Source: Pseudophaeobacter arcticus DSM 23566 (GTDB lineage Bacteria; Pseudomonadota; Alphaproteobacteria; Rhodobacterales; Rhodobacteraceae). From it: a DNA stretch of 64,000 nt. This document shows positions 1 through 9,296 of this stretch, piece after piece. The notes beneath the pieces were generated by a model. That model was not told the origin of the DNA and did not search any database. It worked only from the letters and a program-made list of their open reading frames with translations. The DNA lies in assembly GCF_000473205.1 (NCBI RefSeq), contig NZ_KI421507.1, positions 3,085,057 through 3,149,056 on the forward strand, in the 5' to 3' direction. How positions within the stretch are numbered: position 1 is the first letter of the stretch; each line of letters opens with the position of its first letter. The position numbers were made by a program, and so were the translations under genes.

Positions 1-216
1 GGCATTGATCCGCAGGGTGGCGGCGCGGGCCAGCTCATCCGCCCAGCGGTTGGCCAGCCGCCCCGAGGCCAGCGACAGGGCGAGGGCAAAAACCGCAAGA
101 AAGGCCATCGCCCCAGAGACAAACAGCGTCAGATGGGCGGTGAATCCGCTGGGCGGCACCACCCGGTCCGCCTGAGCATCGCCCATGATGAGTTTACGCA
201 ACCGTCCTTCGCTCAT
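1..216 (-). CDS. ftsX: FtsX, cell-division ABC transporter permease (5' part, runs off left edge)
   Basis: Only the first 72 codons are inside the window. The visible protein starts MSEGRLRKLIMGDAQ, has a short cytoplasmic tail and then one hydrophobic segment (about residues 27-48), as expected for the first membrane helix of FtsX. With FtsE it forms the FtsEX complex that couples the divisome to peptidoglycan hydrolases. Its ATG overlaps the ftsE stop codon as ATGA, so translation is probably coupled. The name rests mainly on this position behind ftsE, because the conserved permease core lies outside the window. Confidence 0.8.
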   Translation of the reverse strand, partial: MSEGRLRKLIMGDAQADRVVPPSGFTAHLTLFVSGAMAFLAVFALALSLASGRLANRWADELARAATLRINA

Positions 217-890
217 AGGTCTGCCCCCGCTTGGATCAGCTGTTTGGCCGAGATCCGCAACACCCGCGCCTGCACCTGTTTCTTGGCAGCGCGGATCAGC
301 GCCATATCATGGGTCGCCACCAGAATGGTCTTGCCCATCCGGTTGAGTTCGACCAGCAGCTGCAAAAGCCGTTGTGACATGTCCCAATCGACGTTGCCGG
401 TGGGCTCATCCGCGATAATCACATCCGGTGACAGGATCACCGACCGTGCAAGTGCCGCCCGCTGCCGCTCGCCGCCGGACAGTTCCGGTGGCAGCGCATC
501 GGCGCGCTGTGACAGGCCAACCCAGGTCAGCAATTCGCGCAGGTTGGCCTCTTCCTGGGACAGATCCTTGCCAGCGACGATCAGCGGCAGGGCAATGTTT
601 TCGATCACCGCAAGGTGGTCCAGGAACCGGCAGTCCTGATGCACCACCCCGACACGACGCCGCAGATGCGCCATCTGATCCCGGTCCAGCCCCTGCACAT
701 CCATGTTAAAGGCCCGCACCCGACCCGAAGTGGGTGTCAGCGCGCCATAGCAGAGTTTCAACAGCGTGGTCTTGCCCGCGCCCGAGGGCCCGGTCAGAAA
801 ATGAAAAGACCCAGGAGCCAGTTTTACCGAGACATCGCTCAGCAGCTCCCCGCCTCCGTAGTTGTAACCAACGTTTTCCAGCTCTATCAC
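213..890 (-). CDS. ftsE: FtsE, cell-division ABC transporter ATP-binding protein
   Basis: This is an ABC ATPase of about 225 residues, the usual FtsE length. It has a Walker A (GPSGAGKTT), an ABC signature (LSGGERQR) and a Walker B followed by Glu (VIIADEPTGNVD), then the switch His (ATHD). It binds ATP at the inner membrane and drives FtsX in division. I chose the GTG at 890 because the conserved start (VIELENVGYNYGGG) begins there. A longer frame runs to 1004 but adds 38 residues without family resemblance. It is divergent from the zinc-ribbon gene at 1092, so both promoters lie in 891-1091. Confidence 0.93.
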   Translation of the reverse strand: MIELENVGYNYGGGELLSDVSVKLAPGSFHFLTGPSGAGKTTLLKLCYGALTPTSGRVRAFNMDVQGLDRDQMAHLRRRVGVVHQDCRFLDHLAVIENIALPLIVAGKDLSQEEANLRELLTWVGLSQRADALPPELSGGERQRAALARSVILSPDVIIADEPTGNVDWDMSQRLLQLLVELNRMGKTILVATHDMALIRAAKKQVQARVLRISAKQLIQAGADL

Positions 891-1091
891 GACTGTCCCC
901 TGTATACGCAGAGCAGTTTTGCCCCAGCAGCCCGTCAGTTTCAATGGGCCATGGCCCAAAGCACCCAATGCAGCCCCTGACGGAGCCGACAAAGCACAAT
1001 TCACCCTTTCGCCAAAGCGCCGAACTGCCTATTGTCATTTGAAAATACTGCCGACAGCTCCCCGGAGACCGCCGGGGTCAAGGAGATCACT

Positions 1092-2123
1092 ATGCGTCTG
1101 ACCTGCCCGAATTGTGGTGCCCAGTACGAAGTGCCGGATGACGTCATTCCCGAAGAAGGTCGTGATGTGCAGTGCTCCAACTGCGGTGATACCTGGTTTC
1201 AACAGGCTGCGGGCTTTGCCGCCGATGCCGATGCAGACCGCAATTTTGTAGACACCCCACCCGCTGATCCGGCAGCAGGTCCCTCCCAGGTGCAGACCGC
1301 CGCCCCCTCGGCCACCCCCGCGCCCCCTCCCTCGAGCGAGGCCTCCGCTGCGCGCCAGGATCCCACCCCCAGCGATCAATCCGACCTCGCGGATCAGGGC
1401 ACCGGCGGGAGGTTTGCATCCGAGCCCCAACCAGAGGCTTCCGCCGCCCCCGACAGCCCGGCCCAGGAGGTAGCTGAGGCCGCTGTGGCCGCCCCAGCAG
1501 AACACGATGACCCGCGCCCGTCCCAGCAGGCGCAGGACACCGCCGCTGCTGACATCGCCGAGCCTGCCCCCCAGTCGTCGGCCCCCCAGTCGCCCGCCCG
1601 TGGGTTGGATCCCGCCTTGGGCGAGATCCTGCGCGAGGAAGCAAAGCGCGAAGCAAGCCTGCGCGCTGCGGACCAAAGCCAGGCCCAGACATTGGAGACT
1701 CAGCCCAACCTTGGGCTTGATGATCTGCCAGAGAATGAAGAGGCGCAACGTTCCCGGCAGAGCAAAGACCGCATGGCCCGCATTCGCGGCGAAGATCCGC
1801 GCCGGTTGGCAGCCGAGGCCAGCGGGCTCAAACGCGGCGTGCTGCCGGATATCGAAGAGATCAACTCAACGCTGCGCGCAGCAGATAGCCCGCCGCCGCC
1901 AATGTCCGAGCACATGGCACCTGCCCCTCGGAAATCCGGGTTTACCCGTGGGTTTGCCCTGGCGATTCTGGCTGTCCTGGCGCTGGTGATGGTCTACAGC
2001 AATGCACCGCAGATCGCAGAAATTCTGCCACAGGCCGACCCCTACCTCAGCAGCTATGTGACGTGGGTGGATCAGTTACGGCTGTGGCTGGACACACAGG
2101 TGACAGCTTTGCAGCAACCATAG
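1092..2123 (+). CDS. Zinc-ribbon (MJ0042-type) protein with C-terminal membrane anchor
   Basis: The protein has 343 residues. The N-terminus carries an MJ0042/zinc_ribbon_5 finger: Cys5-x2-Cys8 and Cys28-x2-Cys31. A long low-complexity linker rich in Ala, Pro, Gln and Asp follows, then one membrane helix (around residues 285-305, FALAILAVLALVMVY) and a short tail. The ATG at 1092 has an AAGGAG six bases upstream, and the finger starts at residue 5, so longer in-frame starts were rejected. The family is common in Rhodobacterales beside ftsE, but its role is not known to me. It may be a membrane-tethered nucleic-acid or protein-binding factor (inference). Confidence 0.88.
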   Translation: MRLTCPNCGAQYEVPDDVIPEEGRDVQCSNCGDTWFQQAAGFAADADADRNFVDTPPADPAAGPSQVQTAAPSATPAPPPSSEASAARQDPTPSDQSDLADQGTGGRFASEPQPEASAAPDSPAQEVAEAAVAAPAEHDDPRPSQQAQDTAAADIAEPAPQSSAPQSPARGLDPALGEILREEAKREASLRAADQSQAQTLETQPNLGLDDLPENEEAQRSRQSKDRMARIRGEDPRRLAAEASGLKRGVLPDIEEINSTLRAADSPPPPMSEHMAPAPRKSGFTRGFALAILAVLALVMVYSNAPQIAEILPQADPYLSSYVTWVDQLRLWLDTQVTALQQP

Positions 2124-2190
2124 CTGTAAGCCGTATTACCTGGCGGACACGCCACCGTGGTGTAGTACCGCAACAGTGCCCCTAGGCGCC

Positions 2191-2221
2191 GCGCATGATG
2201 CTCTTTCAGAGCGTCATGCGC
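2191..2221. repeat. Inverted repeat, 13-base arms
   Basis: Arms 2191-2203 and 2209-2221 pair with one mismatch around a 5-base loop. The hairpin lies 68 bases past the zinc-ribbon stop codon and lacks a T tract, so it may be a weak or Rho-assisted terminator. Confidence 0.5.
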
Positions 2222-2307
2222 CCGGCCCAACGAGGACGCGGGATTTTAAATCCCCAAGTCCTGGGCGGGAGCCCCCCCTTTCCTGCGTCTCTGGACGCGG
2301 GCACATT

Positions 2308-2364
2308 TATCCCGAGGTAGGGCAAGTATCCCGAGGTAGGGCAAGTATCCCAAGGCAGGGCAAA
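2308..2364. repeat. Tandem direct repeat, three 19-base units
   Basis: Units at 2308-2326 and 2327-2345 are identical (tatcccgaggtagggcaag). The third, 2346-2364, differs at three positions. The array lies between two convergent genes, 15 bases from the DUF4175 stop codon. Confidence 0.9.
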
Positions 2365-2379
2365 CCACCCGCCGGAGGC

Positions 2380-5046
2380 TCAGAATTGATCCAACAGACG
2401 TTCAAAATAGTGCCGTTCGTCTTCTTCGCGGTCTTGCTCACCCACCCGGCGGCGGAGTTCTTCCAGCAGATCCCAGGCCCGGCGATGCGCCCGGCCATTG
2501 CCAAATTTTGAATTCTGCTCGTCTCCCAGTCCCCCGGCATTGCGATCCCGTCCCAGGGGATCAGCTGCCGCTGTGGATGGAGTCTCGCCCTGGCCCGGCT
2601 GCTGCCCTGGCTGTTGGTTCTGCGCCATGGCCTCGCCCAGGGCGCGCATGCCTTCGCGCAGAGCCTCCATGGCTTCGGACTGGCGATCAATTGCTTCGGC
2701 CAAATCGCCCTGGCGTAGCGCCTCTTCGGCGCCATCCATGGCGTTACCGGCGCGATCCAGCGCCTCCTTGGTGGCTTCGCCCTCTGCGCCCTGGCCCAGA
2801 GGCAGCCCCTCTTGTTGCCGCCGCAGTGCCTCTCGCAGGGCCTGCTGTTGCTCGGCCAGGCTACCCGCGCCGGCTGAACCACCCTCAGAACCACCCTGCG
2901 TTGACCCGTCAGCAGATTGACCCGGAGATTGACCGCCCTGCCCCGCGCTGCCGTCTTGGCCGGACTGGCCCTCACCGCCGGTGCCACCCTGATGTTGCTG
3001 CCCCCGCCCCTGGCCGCCGCTGCGCCCTTCATTGCTTTGGCTTTCACCTGCCTGCGCATTGGGGTTGAACTGCTCCTGCAAATCGCGAAAGGCCTGATCA
3101 GAAAGCCCCTGCTGCTCTTGCAGGGTCTCGCCGAGATCCTCCATCGCCTGCTGCCCGTCAGAGCCATTCTGCCCTTGTTGGCTCTGGCTGATCCGCATGT
3201 TTTCCATCATCCTCTGGAACTCTTCCAGCGCCTGCTCTGCTTCGGCCATGCGCCCCTGTTCCATCAACTCCTGAATGCGATCCATCATCGCCTGCAAATC
3301 CTGCTGGCTCAGCGTCATGGCGTTTTCCTGCGCCTCACCGCTGTCTCCCGACGGGTTGTCGCGCTGCGCCTGACGCTGCAACTGGCGCATGTAGTCCTGC
3401 GTGGCCTCGCGCAGTTTCTGCATCAGGCGGGCGATTTCCTCATCGCTGGCCCCGTCCCGCATGGCTTGGCTCAGCCGCTCCTTGGCCCGCTGCATCCGCT
3501 CCAGCGCATCCCCGATATCGCCCTCTTCCAGGCTCTGGGCCAGGGCCCAAAGCGCGGCGGCGGTCTCATCCCGCTGGCCCTCGCTTATCGGCATCCCGGT
3601 GTCGCTGCCCTGATGCAAGGCAGCCTCCAGCCCGCGCAGAATACCGCGCATTTGCAGATAGCTGCCCGCCTCGCGGAACAGATCCTCGGGGCGGTGTGAC
3701 AGCGCCCGCAGCAGCTGGGTGATACGCAGGCTATTGTCGCGCGACCAGATCAGATCCCGGCGCTGTTCGGCCACGGCAGCCGCCAGAGGATCAAAGAACC
3801 GTGGCGCCACCAGCGGTGCCCCCAGTCCCGACGAGACCGAGGATTGCCCCGCCGCATCGCGGACGGAAACGCTAAACACCACAGGCAGATTCGCCCAGGG
3901 ATGCGCGGCAAAATCCTCGATCAGCATCCCTTCAAAGGCCCGCCGCGATCCGCTCACCGGCAGCGGCAGGTCCAGCTCTATATCGGCGCGTGTCTCGGGA
4001 TCAGGGGTCAATCCGTGACGGCGTGACAAAGCGAGATAGTCCAGCGAGATACGCACCGTACCGCCCTCGATCCCATAGTCATCCTGCGCCAGGAAGGGCA
4101 GCGACAGGGCGCCGTCCTCAATCAGCTCGGGCAGGCCGGTTATGGAAATGCTCGGGGGTTGATCCGGCACCACCGCAACCTCCCAGCGGCGCCCGCCGCG
4201 CCCCTCGATCTCCAGGCTGCCAGAGCGCTCAACCGCGATGTCATGCTCAAGCCCCGGATCCTGCACAGCAGCCGCACCCTGAGCCGACAGGTTTTGCGCC
4301 AGGCTCAAAGCGCCGACTTCTCCGTAAAACCGCAGGGTGATACGGCTACCCTCTGCCAGCTCCAGCCGCTCCCCTTGCTGGTCATTAAGATAAAGAACCG
4401 GCAGACCGGTATAAAGCGGCGGTTCAATCCAGCCCTCCCAGGACGGGCCTGCCAATGCCGCCTCGCCGCCACCCGGAGCCATGGCCGAAAGCGTGCCAAC
4501 CCGCCAGAACGAGCCAAAAATCAGCGCAATAACAAGCGAGACCAGAGCCACATAGCGCAGTGCAAAAGGATCCGCCGCAGCGATGCGCAGATTCGGGGCC
4601 GGTGCCCGGGCCATTGCCGCGGCCCGCGCCATGCGCGCCTGATGCGCCTGCCACAGCGCCGTTGCCCCGGCATCCGCAACGCCAATCGCCTGGACATCCA
4701 GCAAAGCGGTGACCGGACGGCCCGGCAGGCTGGCATCCAATCGCGCCAGCACCTCTGCCCGGCGGGGATAGCGAAAGTGCCACAGCCCAAAGATCAGGCC
4801 AGCCAGCGCAGCAGCCAGCACCGCGAGGGCAATACTCCAGAACAAAAGCGGCGGCATAAGCTCATGCAGCCCCAGCATCAGCCCAGCCGCTGTCACCGCC
4901 AAAACGGAAAACAACGGCCAAAAGGCCCGCAGCGCGCGTTCACAGACCAGCCCCGCCTGCGTTAGCCGAAGCGGCCATCGCAGGGGATACAATCGCGGGT
5001 CAGTCCTGCCAGTCTGCTTGCCAGTTTGCTTACCAGGTCGCGCCAT
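2380..5046 (-). CDS. DUF4175 / TIGR02302 family membrane protein
   Basis: This large protein has 888 residues. Three hydrophobic segments lie near the N-terminus (about residues 40-60, 70-90 and 165-185). A periplasmic-looking beta-rich middle follows, then a very long Gln/Glu/Gly-rich C-terminal part predicted to form coiled coil and disordered stretches (roughly 480-860). This architecture fits the alphaproteobacterial TIGR02302 family, whose function is unknown to me. The ATG at 5046 has GGAGG upstream. The N-terminus contains a small in-frame 12-base duplication giving GKQTGKQTG. It lies 63 bases behind lysA and is probably cotranscribed with it. Length and composition suggest an envelope scaffold role (inference). 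Confidence 0.88.
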   Translation of the reverse strand: MARPGKQTGKQTGRTDPRLYPLRWPLRLTQAGLVCERALRAFWPLFSVLAVTAAGLMLGLHELMPPLLFWSIALAVLAAALAGLIFGLWHFRYPRRAEVLARLDASLPGRPVTALLDVQAIGVADAGATALWQAHQARMARAAAMARAPAPNLRIAAADPFALRYVALVSLVIALIFGSFWRVGTLSAMAPGGGEAALAGPSWEGWIEPPLYTGLPVLYLNDQQGERLELAEGSRITLRFYGEVGALSLAQNLSAQGAAAVQDPGLEHDIAVERSGSLEIEGRGGRRWEVAVVPDQPPSISITGLPELIEDGALSLPFLAQDDYGIEGGTVRISLDYLALSRRHGLTPDPETRADIELDLPLPVSGSRRAFEGMLIEDFAAHPWANLPVVFSVSVRDAAGQSSVSSGLGAPLVAPRFFDPLAAAVAEQRRDLIWSRDNSLRITQLLRALSHRPEDLFREAGSYLQMRGILRGLEAALHQGSDTGMPISEGQRDETAAALWALAQSLEEGDIGDALERMQRAKERLSQAMRDGASDEEIARLMQKLREATQDYMRQLQRQAQRDNPSGDSGEAQENAMTLSQQDLQAMMDRIQELMEQGRMAEAEQALEEFQRMMENMRISQSQQGQNGSDGQQAMEDLGETLQEQQGLSDQAFRDLQEQFNPNAQAGESQSNEGRSGGQGRGQQHQGGTGGEGQSGQDGSAGQGGQSPGQSADGSTQGGSEGGSAGAGSLAEQQQALREALRRQQEGLPLGQGAEGEATKEALDRAGNAMDGAEEALRQGDLAEAIDRQSEAMEALREGMRALGEAMAQNQQPGQQPGQGETPSTAAADPLGRDRNAGGLGDEQNSKFGNGRAHRRAWDLLEELRRRVGEQDREEDERHYFERLLDQF

Positions 5047-5109
5047 CGCTGCTCTGCCTCCTTTGGGCGGTGCATGTGGCCCAACGCCCGGCAGGATCTG
5101 CCAGGTCTG

Positions 5110-6375
5110 CTACAGCCACTCCGGGATGGTATCGCGGTTTATCATTTCGTCAAAGTCCGGACGTGGGCGAATAACCGCAAATTGATCCCCATGCACCAGA
5201 ACTTCGGGGATAAGAGGCCGCGAGTTATATTCGCTGGCCATCACCGCACCATAGGCCCCGGCGCTGCGAAAGGCGATCAGATCCCCCGCCGCCAAAGGCG
5301 GCATGTCGCGCTGCTTGGCAAAGGTATCACCGGTTTCGCACACCGGCCCCACGATATCATAGGGGCGGTTTTCGATACCCGGTGCCGGTTCATCCACCGC
5401 GACGATGTCATGGTGCGCCTCATACATGGCGGGACGGATCAGGTCGTTCATCGCCCCATCCACGATCAGGAACTCGCGATCTTCACCGGATTTCACATAG
5501 ATCACCTTGCTGATCATCAGCCCGGCATTGCCCGCAATCAACCGGCCTGGTTCGATCTCGATCTCGCAGCCCAGATGGCCCAAGGTGTCCTTGATCAGCT
5601 GGCCATATTCCAGCGGCAGCGGCGGGGCTTCGTTCGAACGGGTATAGGGGATGCCCAGCCCGCCGCCGAGATCAAGACGGCGAATGTCATGACCATCGCC
5701 GCGCAGGCTCTCGGTCAGGTCTGCAATTTTTTCATAGGCTTTGCGAAAGGGCTCCAGCTCGGTCAGCTGCGAGCCGATATGGCAATCAATGCCAATCACC
5801 TTGAGCCCCGGCAGCGTGGCGGCATGCGCATAGACCTCGCGGGCGCGGGAAATGGGGATGCCAAATTTATTCTCGGATTTTCCGGTGGCGATCTTGGCAT
5901 GGGTCTTGGCATCGACATCCGGGTTCACCCGAATGGTGATCGGTGCCACCTGTCCCAGTTCCAGCGCCACGGCGTTGATCACGGCCATTTCGGGTTCGGA
6001 TTCGACGTTGAACTGGCGAATGCCGCCGGACAGGGCACAGCGGATTTCCTGCGCCGTTTTGCCAACGCCGGAAAACACGATCTTGTCGCCGGGAACCCCT
6101 GCCGCCTTGGCCCGCAGATATTCGCCCTGGCTCACCACATCCATGCCAGCCCCAACCTGGGCCAATGTCTTGAGGATGGCCTGATTGCTGGCCGCCTTCA
6201 TCGCATAGCAGACAAGATGATCCATGCCCGCAAGCGCCTCGTCGAACAGGCGGAAATGGCGCTGCAGGGTGGCGGTGGAATAGACATAAAACGGAGTGCC
6301 CACAGCAGCCGCAATCTCGGCAACCGGCACGTCTTCGGCGTAAAGCGCGCCGTCGCGGTAGAGAAAGTGATCCAT
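5110..6375 (-). CDS. lysA: Diaminopimelate decarboxylase
   Basis: LysA decarboxylates meso-diaminopimelate to L-lysine, the last step of lysine synthesis, using PLP. The 421 residues match the family length. The PLP lysine motif (CYAMKAASN) is near residue 60. The Gly-rich phosphate-binding loop (DLGGGLGIPY), the EPGR motif and the C-terminal CETGDTFA motif are all present. It sits in the usual Rhodobacterales order argH, two small lipoproteins, lysA, DUF4175, all on the minus strand. Nothing unusual is seen. Confidence 0.96.
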   Translation of the reverse strand: MDHFLYRDGALYAEDVPVAEIAAAVGTPFYVYSTATLQRHFRLFDEALAGMDHLVCYAMKAASNQAILKTLAQVGAGMDVVSQGEYLRAKAAGVPGDKIVFSGVGKTAQEIRCALSGGIRQFNVESEPEMAVINAVALELGQVAPITIRVNPDVDAKTHAKIATGKSENKFGIPISRAREVYAHAATLPGLKVIGIDCHIGSQLTELEPFRKAYEKIADLTESLRGDGHDIRRLDLGGGLGIPYTRSNEAPPLPLEYGQLIKDTLGHLGCEIEIEPGRLIAGNAGLMISKVIYVKSGEDREFLIVDGAMNDLIRPAMYEAHHDIVAVDEPAPGIENRPYDIVGPVCETGDTFAKQRDMPPLAAGDLIAFRSAGAYGAVMASEYNSRPLIPEVLVHGDQFAVIRPRPDFDEMINRDTIPEWL

Positions 6376-6477
6376 GTCTTGGCGATTAGACCAAAACCGG
6401 CAGGGCTGGCAAATGATTCCCTGTCAAAACCTGCGCTTTGGCAACCGCCAATGCCCTAGGTCAGACGCTGGGTAAAT

Positions 6478-6636
6478 TCAAAAGCGGTGCGAAATACCAA
6501 CCCGTGCATATCCAGAAACGCGCACCCCAGAGGCGGGCGTCTGTTCTGCCTTGTCGGCCTTAGGCGCCTGGGCATAGGACTGCGGCAAATCACAGGCGGA
6601 CAGGCCAAAGACCCCAAGAAGCAAAAAAATACGCAT
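6478..6636 (-). CDS. Small lipoprotein (52 residues) between argH and lysA
   Basis: The frame reads MRIFLLLGVFGLSACDLP and ends SGYARVGISHRF. It has a short signal peptide and a lipobox (LSAC), so Cys15 is the likely lipidated residue of a 38-residue mature lipoprotein rich in Ala, Lys and Gln. A second ATG directly upstream (6639) is an alternative start, and no clear ribosome binding site helps to choose. Small lipoproteins at this place between argH and lysA are common in this family of bacteria. Function unknown. Confidence 0.75.
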   Translation of the reverse strand: MRIFLLLGVFGLSACDLPQSYAQAPKADKAEQTPASGVRVSGYARVGISHRF

Positions 6637-6709
6637 CATTGTTCTACGGATCACGGTTCAAAGACTCCTGCCCATCATGGGTCTTGCGTTTTGCATATGT
6701 GAAAGGGGC

Positions 6710-6734
6710 AAAAATATCCTGGCCTTCAGACCAG
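6710..6734 (-). terminator. Rho-independent terminator after the small lipoprotein
   Basis: On the minus strand a 6-base stem (6719-6724 with 6729-6734, one G-U pair, loop of four) begins right after the stop codon at 6735-6737 and runs into GATATTTTTG. Confidence 0.55.
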
Positions 6735-6923
6735 CTAGAAGCCCACAAGAACATTCACCGGCCCCTTTTGCAGCCCGACCGAGCCACCAGCATGGACGCC
6801 AGAGTTGGAAATACCAATGCCCGCATTCAAAGAGGGGCGCACCGGTTCTCCGTCGACACCACAGGCGCTTAATCCCGCAGCCAAAACGGTGATCCCAATC
6901 AGGTTGACCATCCATGTCTTCAT
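6735..6923 (-). CDS. Small lipoprotein (62 residues) downstream of argH
   Basis: The sequence starts MKTWMVNLIGITVLAAGLSAC. It has a clear signal peptide with a lipobox ending in Cys21, then about 40 mature residues rich in Gly, Val and Ser with a repetitive feel (NAGIGISNSGVHAGGSVG). It is predicted to be an outer-membrane or periplasmic lipoprotein. It lies 105 bases after argH and has its own terminator directly behind it. Function unknown. It is a different sequence from the second small lipoprotein 99 bases further on. Confidence 0.75.
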   Translation of the reverse strand: MKTWMVNLIGITVLAAGLSACGVDGEPVRPSLNAGIGISNSGVHAGGSVGLQKGPVNVLVGF

Positions 6924-7028
6924 TATCGCGCCTCCAGAAACCGGCCCGGTTGCTACCGGGCCTAGATGGGGATCGTGGGCCGCAGTTCAAGGCTGCCCAC
7001 GCTCTTGTTCATACGCTTTGGGGCCGCA

Positions 7029-8423
7029 TCAGGCCTGCAAAAGAGCCATCCAGCGGGCCACCTGGGCGCGCACCTGCGCCGGCGCCGTGCCGCCATAAGA
7101 CATCCGCGAGTTTACCGAGTTCTCAACGCCAAGAACAGTAAAGACATCCTGCGTGATCTCGCCGTGCACGCCCTGCATGTCTTCCAGCGTCAAATCGGGC
7201 AGGTCACAGCCGCGCCCCTCGGCCAGGGCCACCAGCGCCCCGGTGATGTGGTGGGCGTCGCGGAACGGCAGCCCCAGCACCCGCACCAGCCAATCCGCCA
7301 GATCGGTTGCAGTCGAGAAACCAGAGCCCGCGGCCACGGCCAGCTCGGCGCGGTTGGCGCTCATGTCTTTGACCATGCCCTCCATTGCCGCCAGAGCCAG
7401 CATCCAGTTGTCAGCCGCGTCAAAGACCTGCTCTTTGTCTTCCTGCATGTCCTTGGAATAGGCCAGCGGCAGGCCTTTCATCACCATCATCAGCGCGGTA
7501 TTGGCGCCAAAGATCCGGCCCACCTTGGCGCGGATCAGCTCAGCCGCGTCGGGGTTTTTCTTTTGCGGCATGATCGACGAGCCGGTCGAGAAGCGATCCG
7601 AGAGGGTCACGAAACGGAACTGCGCCGACGACCAGATCACCAGTTCCTCGGCAAAGCGGGACAGGTGCATGGCGCAGATCGAAGCGACCGACAGGAACTC
7701 CAGCGCGAAATCGCGATCCGACACCGCATCGAGCGAGTTGGCGGCGGGGCGATCAAAGCCCAGCGCCGCAGCGGTCATCTCGCGGTCAATCGGAAAGGAG
7801 GTGCCGGCCAGGGCAGCAGCCCCCAAGGGAGATTCGTTCATCCGAACGCGGGCATCGCGGACACGGGACAGATCGCGGCCAAACATTTCCACATAGGCCA
7901 TCATGTGATGGCCCCAGGTCACCGGCTGCGCCACCTGCAGGTGGGTAAAGCCCGGCATCACCCAGTCAGCGCCCGCCTCGGCCTGGGTCAACAGCGCGCG
8001 GATCAAGGCCAGCAGGCCCGACTCGGCGGCATCCAGCTGATCGCGCACCCAGAGTTTAAAGTCCGTCGCCACCTGGTCATTGCGCGACCGCCCCGTGTGC
8101 AAACGGCCTGCGGGTTCGCCGATCACCTCTTTCAGGCGTGCTTCGACGTTCATATGGATGTCTTCCAGCGCAGTGGAGAACTGGAAGGTTCCGGTCTCGA
8201 TCTCTGACAAGACCGTGAGCAGGCCTTCCCGAATTGCTTCGGCGTCGTTATCGCTTATAACGCCTGTTGCGGCCAACATCGCTGCATGGGCCCTGGAGCC
8301 AGCAATGTCCTGGGCAGCCATCCGCTTGTCAAAAGTGATCGAGGCGTTGATCGCCTCCATGATCGCGTCTGGGCCAGCGGCAAAGCGGCCGCCCCACATC
8401 TGGTTCGAGGCTTGATCTGTCAT
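7029..8423 (-). CDS. argH: Argininosuccinate lyase
   Basis: ArgH cleaves argininosuccinate to arginine and fumarate, the last step of arginine synthesis. It has 464 residues, the family norm. The superfamily signature [12 protein letters not shown] is present, as are the N-terminal MWGGRF and the substrate loop HTGRSRND. The start at 8423 was chosen because the conserved N-terminus [14 protein letters not shown] begins there. A frame extending to 8504 overlaps the divergent thioredoxin gene and looks artefactual. Only 20 bases separate it from tlpA-like at 8444, so the promoters must overlap. Confidence 0.97.
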   Translation of the reverse strand: MTDQASNQMWGGRFAAGPDAIMEAINASITFDKRMAAQDIAGSRAHAAMLAATGVISDNDAEAIREGLLTVLSEIETGTFQFSTALEDIHMNVEARLKEVIGEPAGRLHTGRSRNDQVATDFKLWVRDQLDAAESGLLALIRALLTQAEAGADWVMPGFTHLQVAQPVTWGHHMMAYVEMFGRDLSRVRDARVRMNESPLGAAALAGTSFPIDREMTAAALGFDRPAANSLDAVSDRDFALEFLSVASICAMHLSRFAEELVIWSSAQFRFVTLSDRFSTGSSIMPQKKNPDAAELIRAKVGRIFGANTALMMVMKGLPLAYSKDMQEDKEQVFDAADNWMLALAAMEGMVKDMSANRAELAVAAGSGFSTATDLADWLVRVLGLPFRDAHHITGALVALAEGRGCDLPDLTLEDMQGVHGEITQDVFTVLGVENSVNSRMSYGGTAPAQVRAQVARWMALLQA

Positions 8424-8443
8424 GGTGGAATCCCGGAGATAAT

Positions 8444-9016
8444 ATGCGTCTGTTACGTCATCTTTCCCTTTATATCGCCCTGGGCCTGGGTGCAAATGCG
8501 GCATTGGCCGCAGATGTGGCCGAATTGGAGGCCCTGCGCGCCGACAGCCTGAAACGCCTGGTGGTGCATTCTGAGCCGCGCGACGTCTCGCAGGCAGAGT
8601 TTTTCCTGGAGGATGACGGCGGCATGGCCAGCCTGCAGGACTATAAGGGCAAGGTGGTGCTGCTGAATTTCTGGGCCACCTGGTGTGCCCCCTGCCGCAA
8701 GGAAATGCCGCAGATCGCCGAGCTGCAACAGGAGTTTGGCGGCGAAGACTTCGAGGTTCTGACCATCGCAGCCGGGCGCAACTCGCCAGCCGGTATCGTC
8801 AAGTTCTTTGACGAAAACGGCATCACCAACCTGCCCCGTCATCAGGACCCCAAGCAGGCGCTGGCCCGCGAGATGGCGGTGATCGGTCTGCCGATTACCG
8901 TGCTTTTGAACCGCGAAGGTGAGGAAGTCGCGCGGCTGCTCGGCGATGCGGAATGGAACTCTGACAGCGCCAAGGCGATCATTGCGGCGATGATTGACGG
9001 CGAGACCGGCAGTTAA
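8444..9016 (+). CDS. TlpA-like thioredoxin-fold disulfide reductase
   Basis: This 190-residue exported thioredoxin has a signal peptide (about residues 1-22, cleavage near ALA-AD) and a catalytic motif WATWCAPC at about 78-85. Family members reduce disulfides in the periplasm, often for cytochrome c or oxidase maturation. A CGGAGAT ribosome binding site precedes the ATG. The gene is divergent from argH and monocistronic as far as can be seen. TlpA, ResA and DsbE cannot be told apart without alignment. Confidence 0.9.
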   Translation: MRLLRHLSLYIALGLGANAALAADVAELEALRADSLKRLVVHSEPRDVSQAEFFLEDDGGMASLQDYKGKVVLLNFWATWCAPCRKEMPQIAELQQEFGGEDFEVLTIAAGRNSPAGIVKFFDENGITNLPRHQDPKQALAREMAVIGLPITVLLNREGEEVARLLGDAEWNSDSAKAIIAAMIDGETGS

Positions 9017-9046
9017 TTTCGTTCTCTCTCTCGTTCCCACATGGGG

Positions 9047-9202
9047 TCAGCCTTGCAGGATCGCTTGCAGGGCCGGCTCCATATAGGCGGATTTATCCGC
9101 AACGCCCAGCTCAACACCCAGTTCTACAACCGGTACAACAATCCGGTACAACAACCCGCTTTGCCGCCAGATGAATAAAACACCTGTAGCAGCGGCACCC
9201 AT
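9047..9202 (-). CDS. Possible small ORF or gene remnant (51 residues)
   Basis: This minus-strand frame ends with the coding-like stretch VADKSAYMEPALQAILQG. The upstream half contains a 13-base tandem duplication (9130-9155). No good ribosome binding site is seen, and I recognise no family. It could be the worn 3' end of a lost gene or a real short protein. The surrounding gap (9017-9296) holds nothing else except the promoter side of the gene at 9297. Confidence 0.25.
   Translation of the reverse strand: MGAAATGVLFIWRQSGLLYRIVVPVVELGVELGVADKSAYMEPALQAILQG
9130..9155. repeat. Tandem direct repeat, two 13-base units
   Basis: Units 9130-9142 and 9143-9155 (ccggtacaacaa plus one base) differ only at the last base. 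The array lies in the gap after the thioredoxin gene. Confidence 0.8.
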
Positions 9203-9296
9203 CCTGCCCAATTGGGCCTTCCCCCACGCCACCTTTGACAGCAGGGCAACTTGGCCGCCATTCTGAGGGTAACGGGGCATCATCAGGGAGGGGACA

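Noticed and set aside
4978..5040. 12-base repeat near the DUF4175 start
   Set aside because: It lies in the coding region and is in frame (GKQTGKQTG), so it is explained as a small peptide repeat and not counted with the intergenic arrays.
5026..6459. 477-codon plus-strand frame
   Set aside because: It is antisense to lysA, which has all its catalytic motifs.
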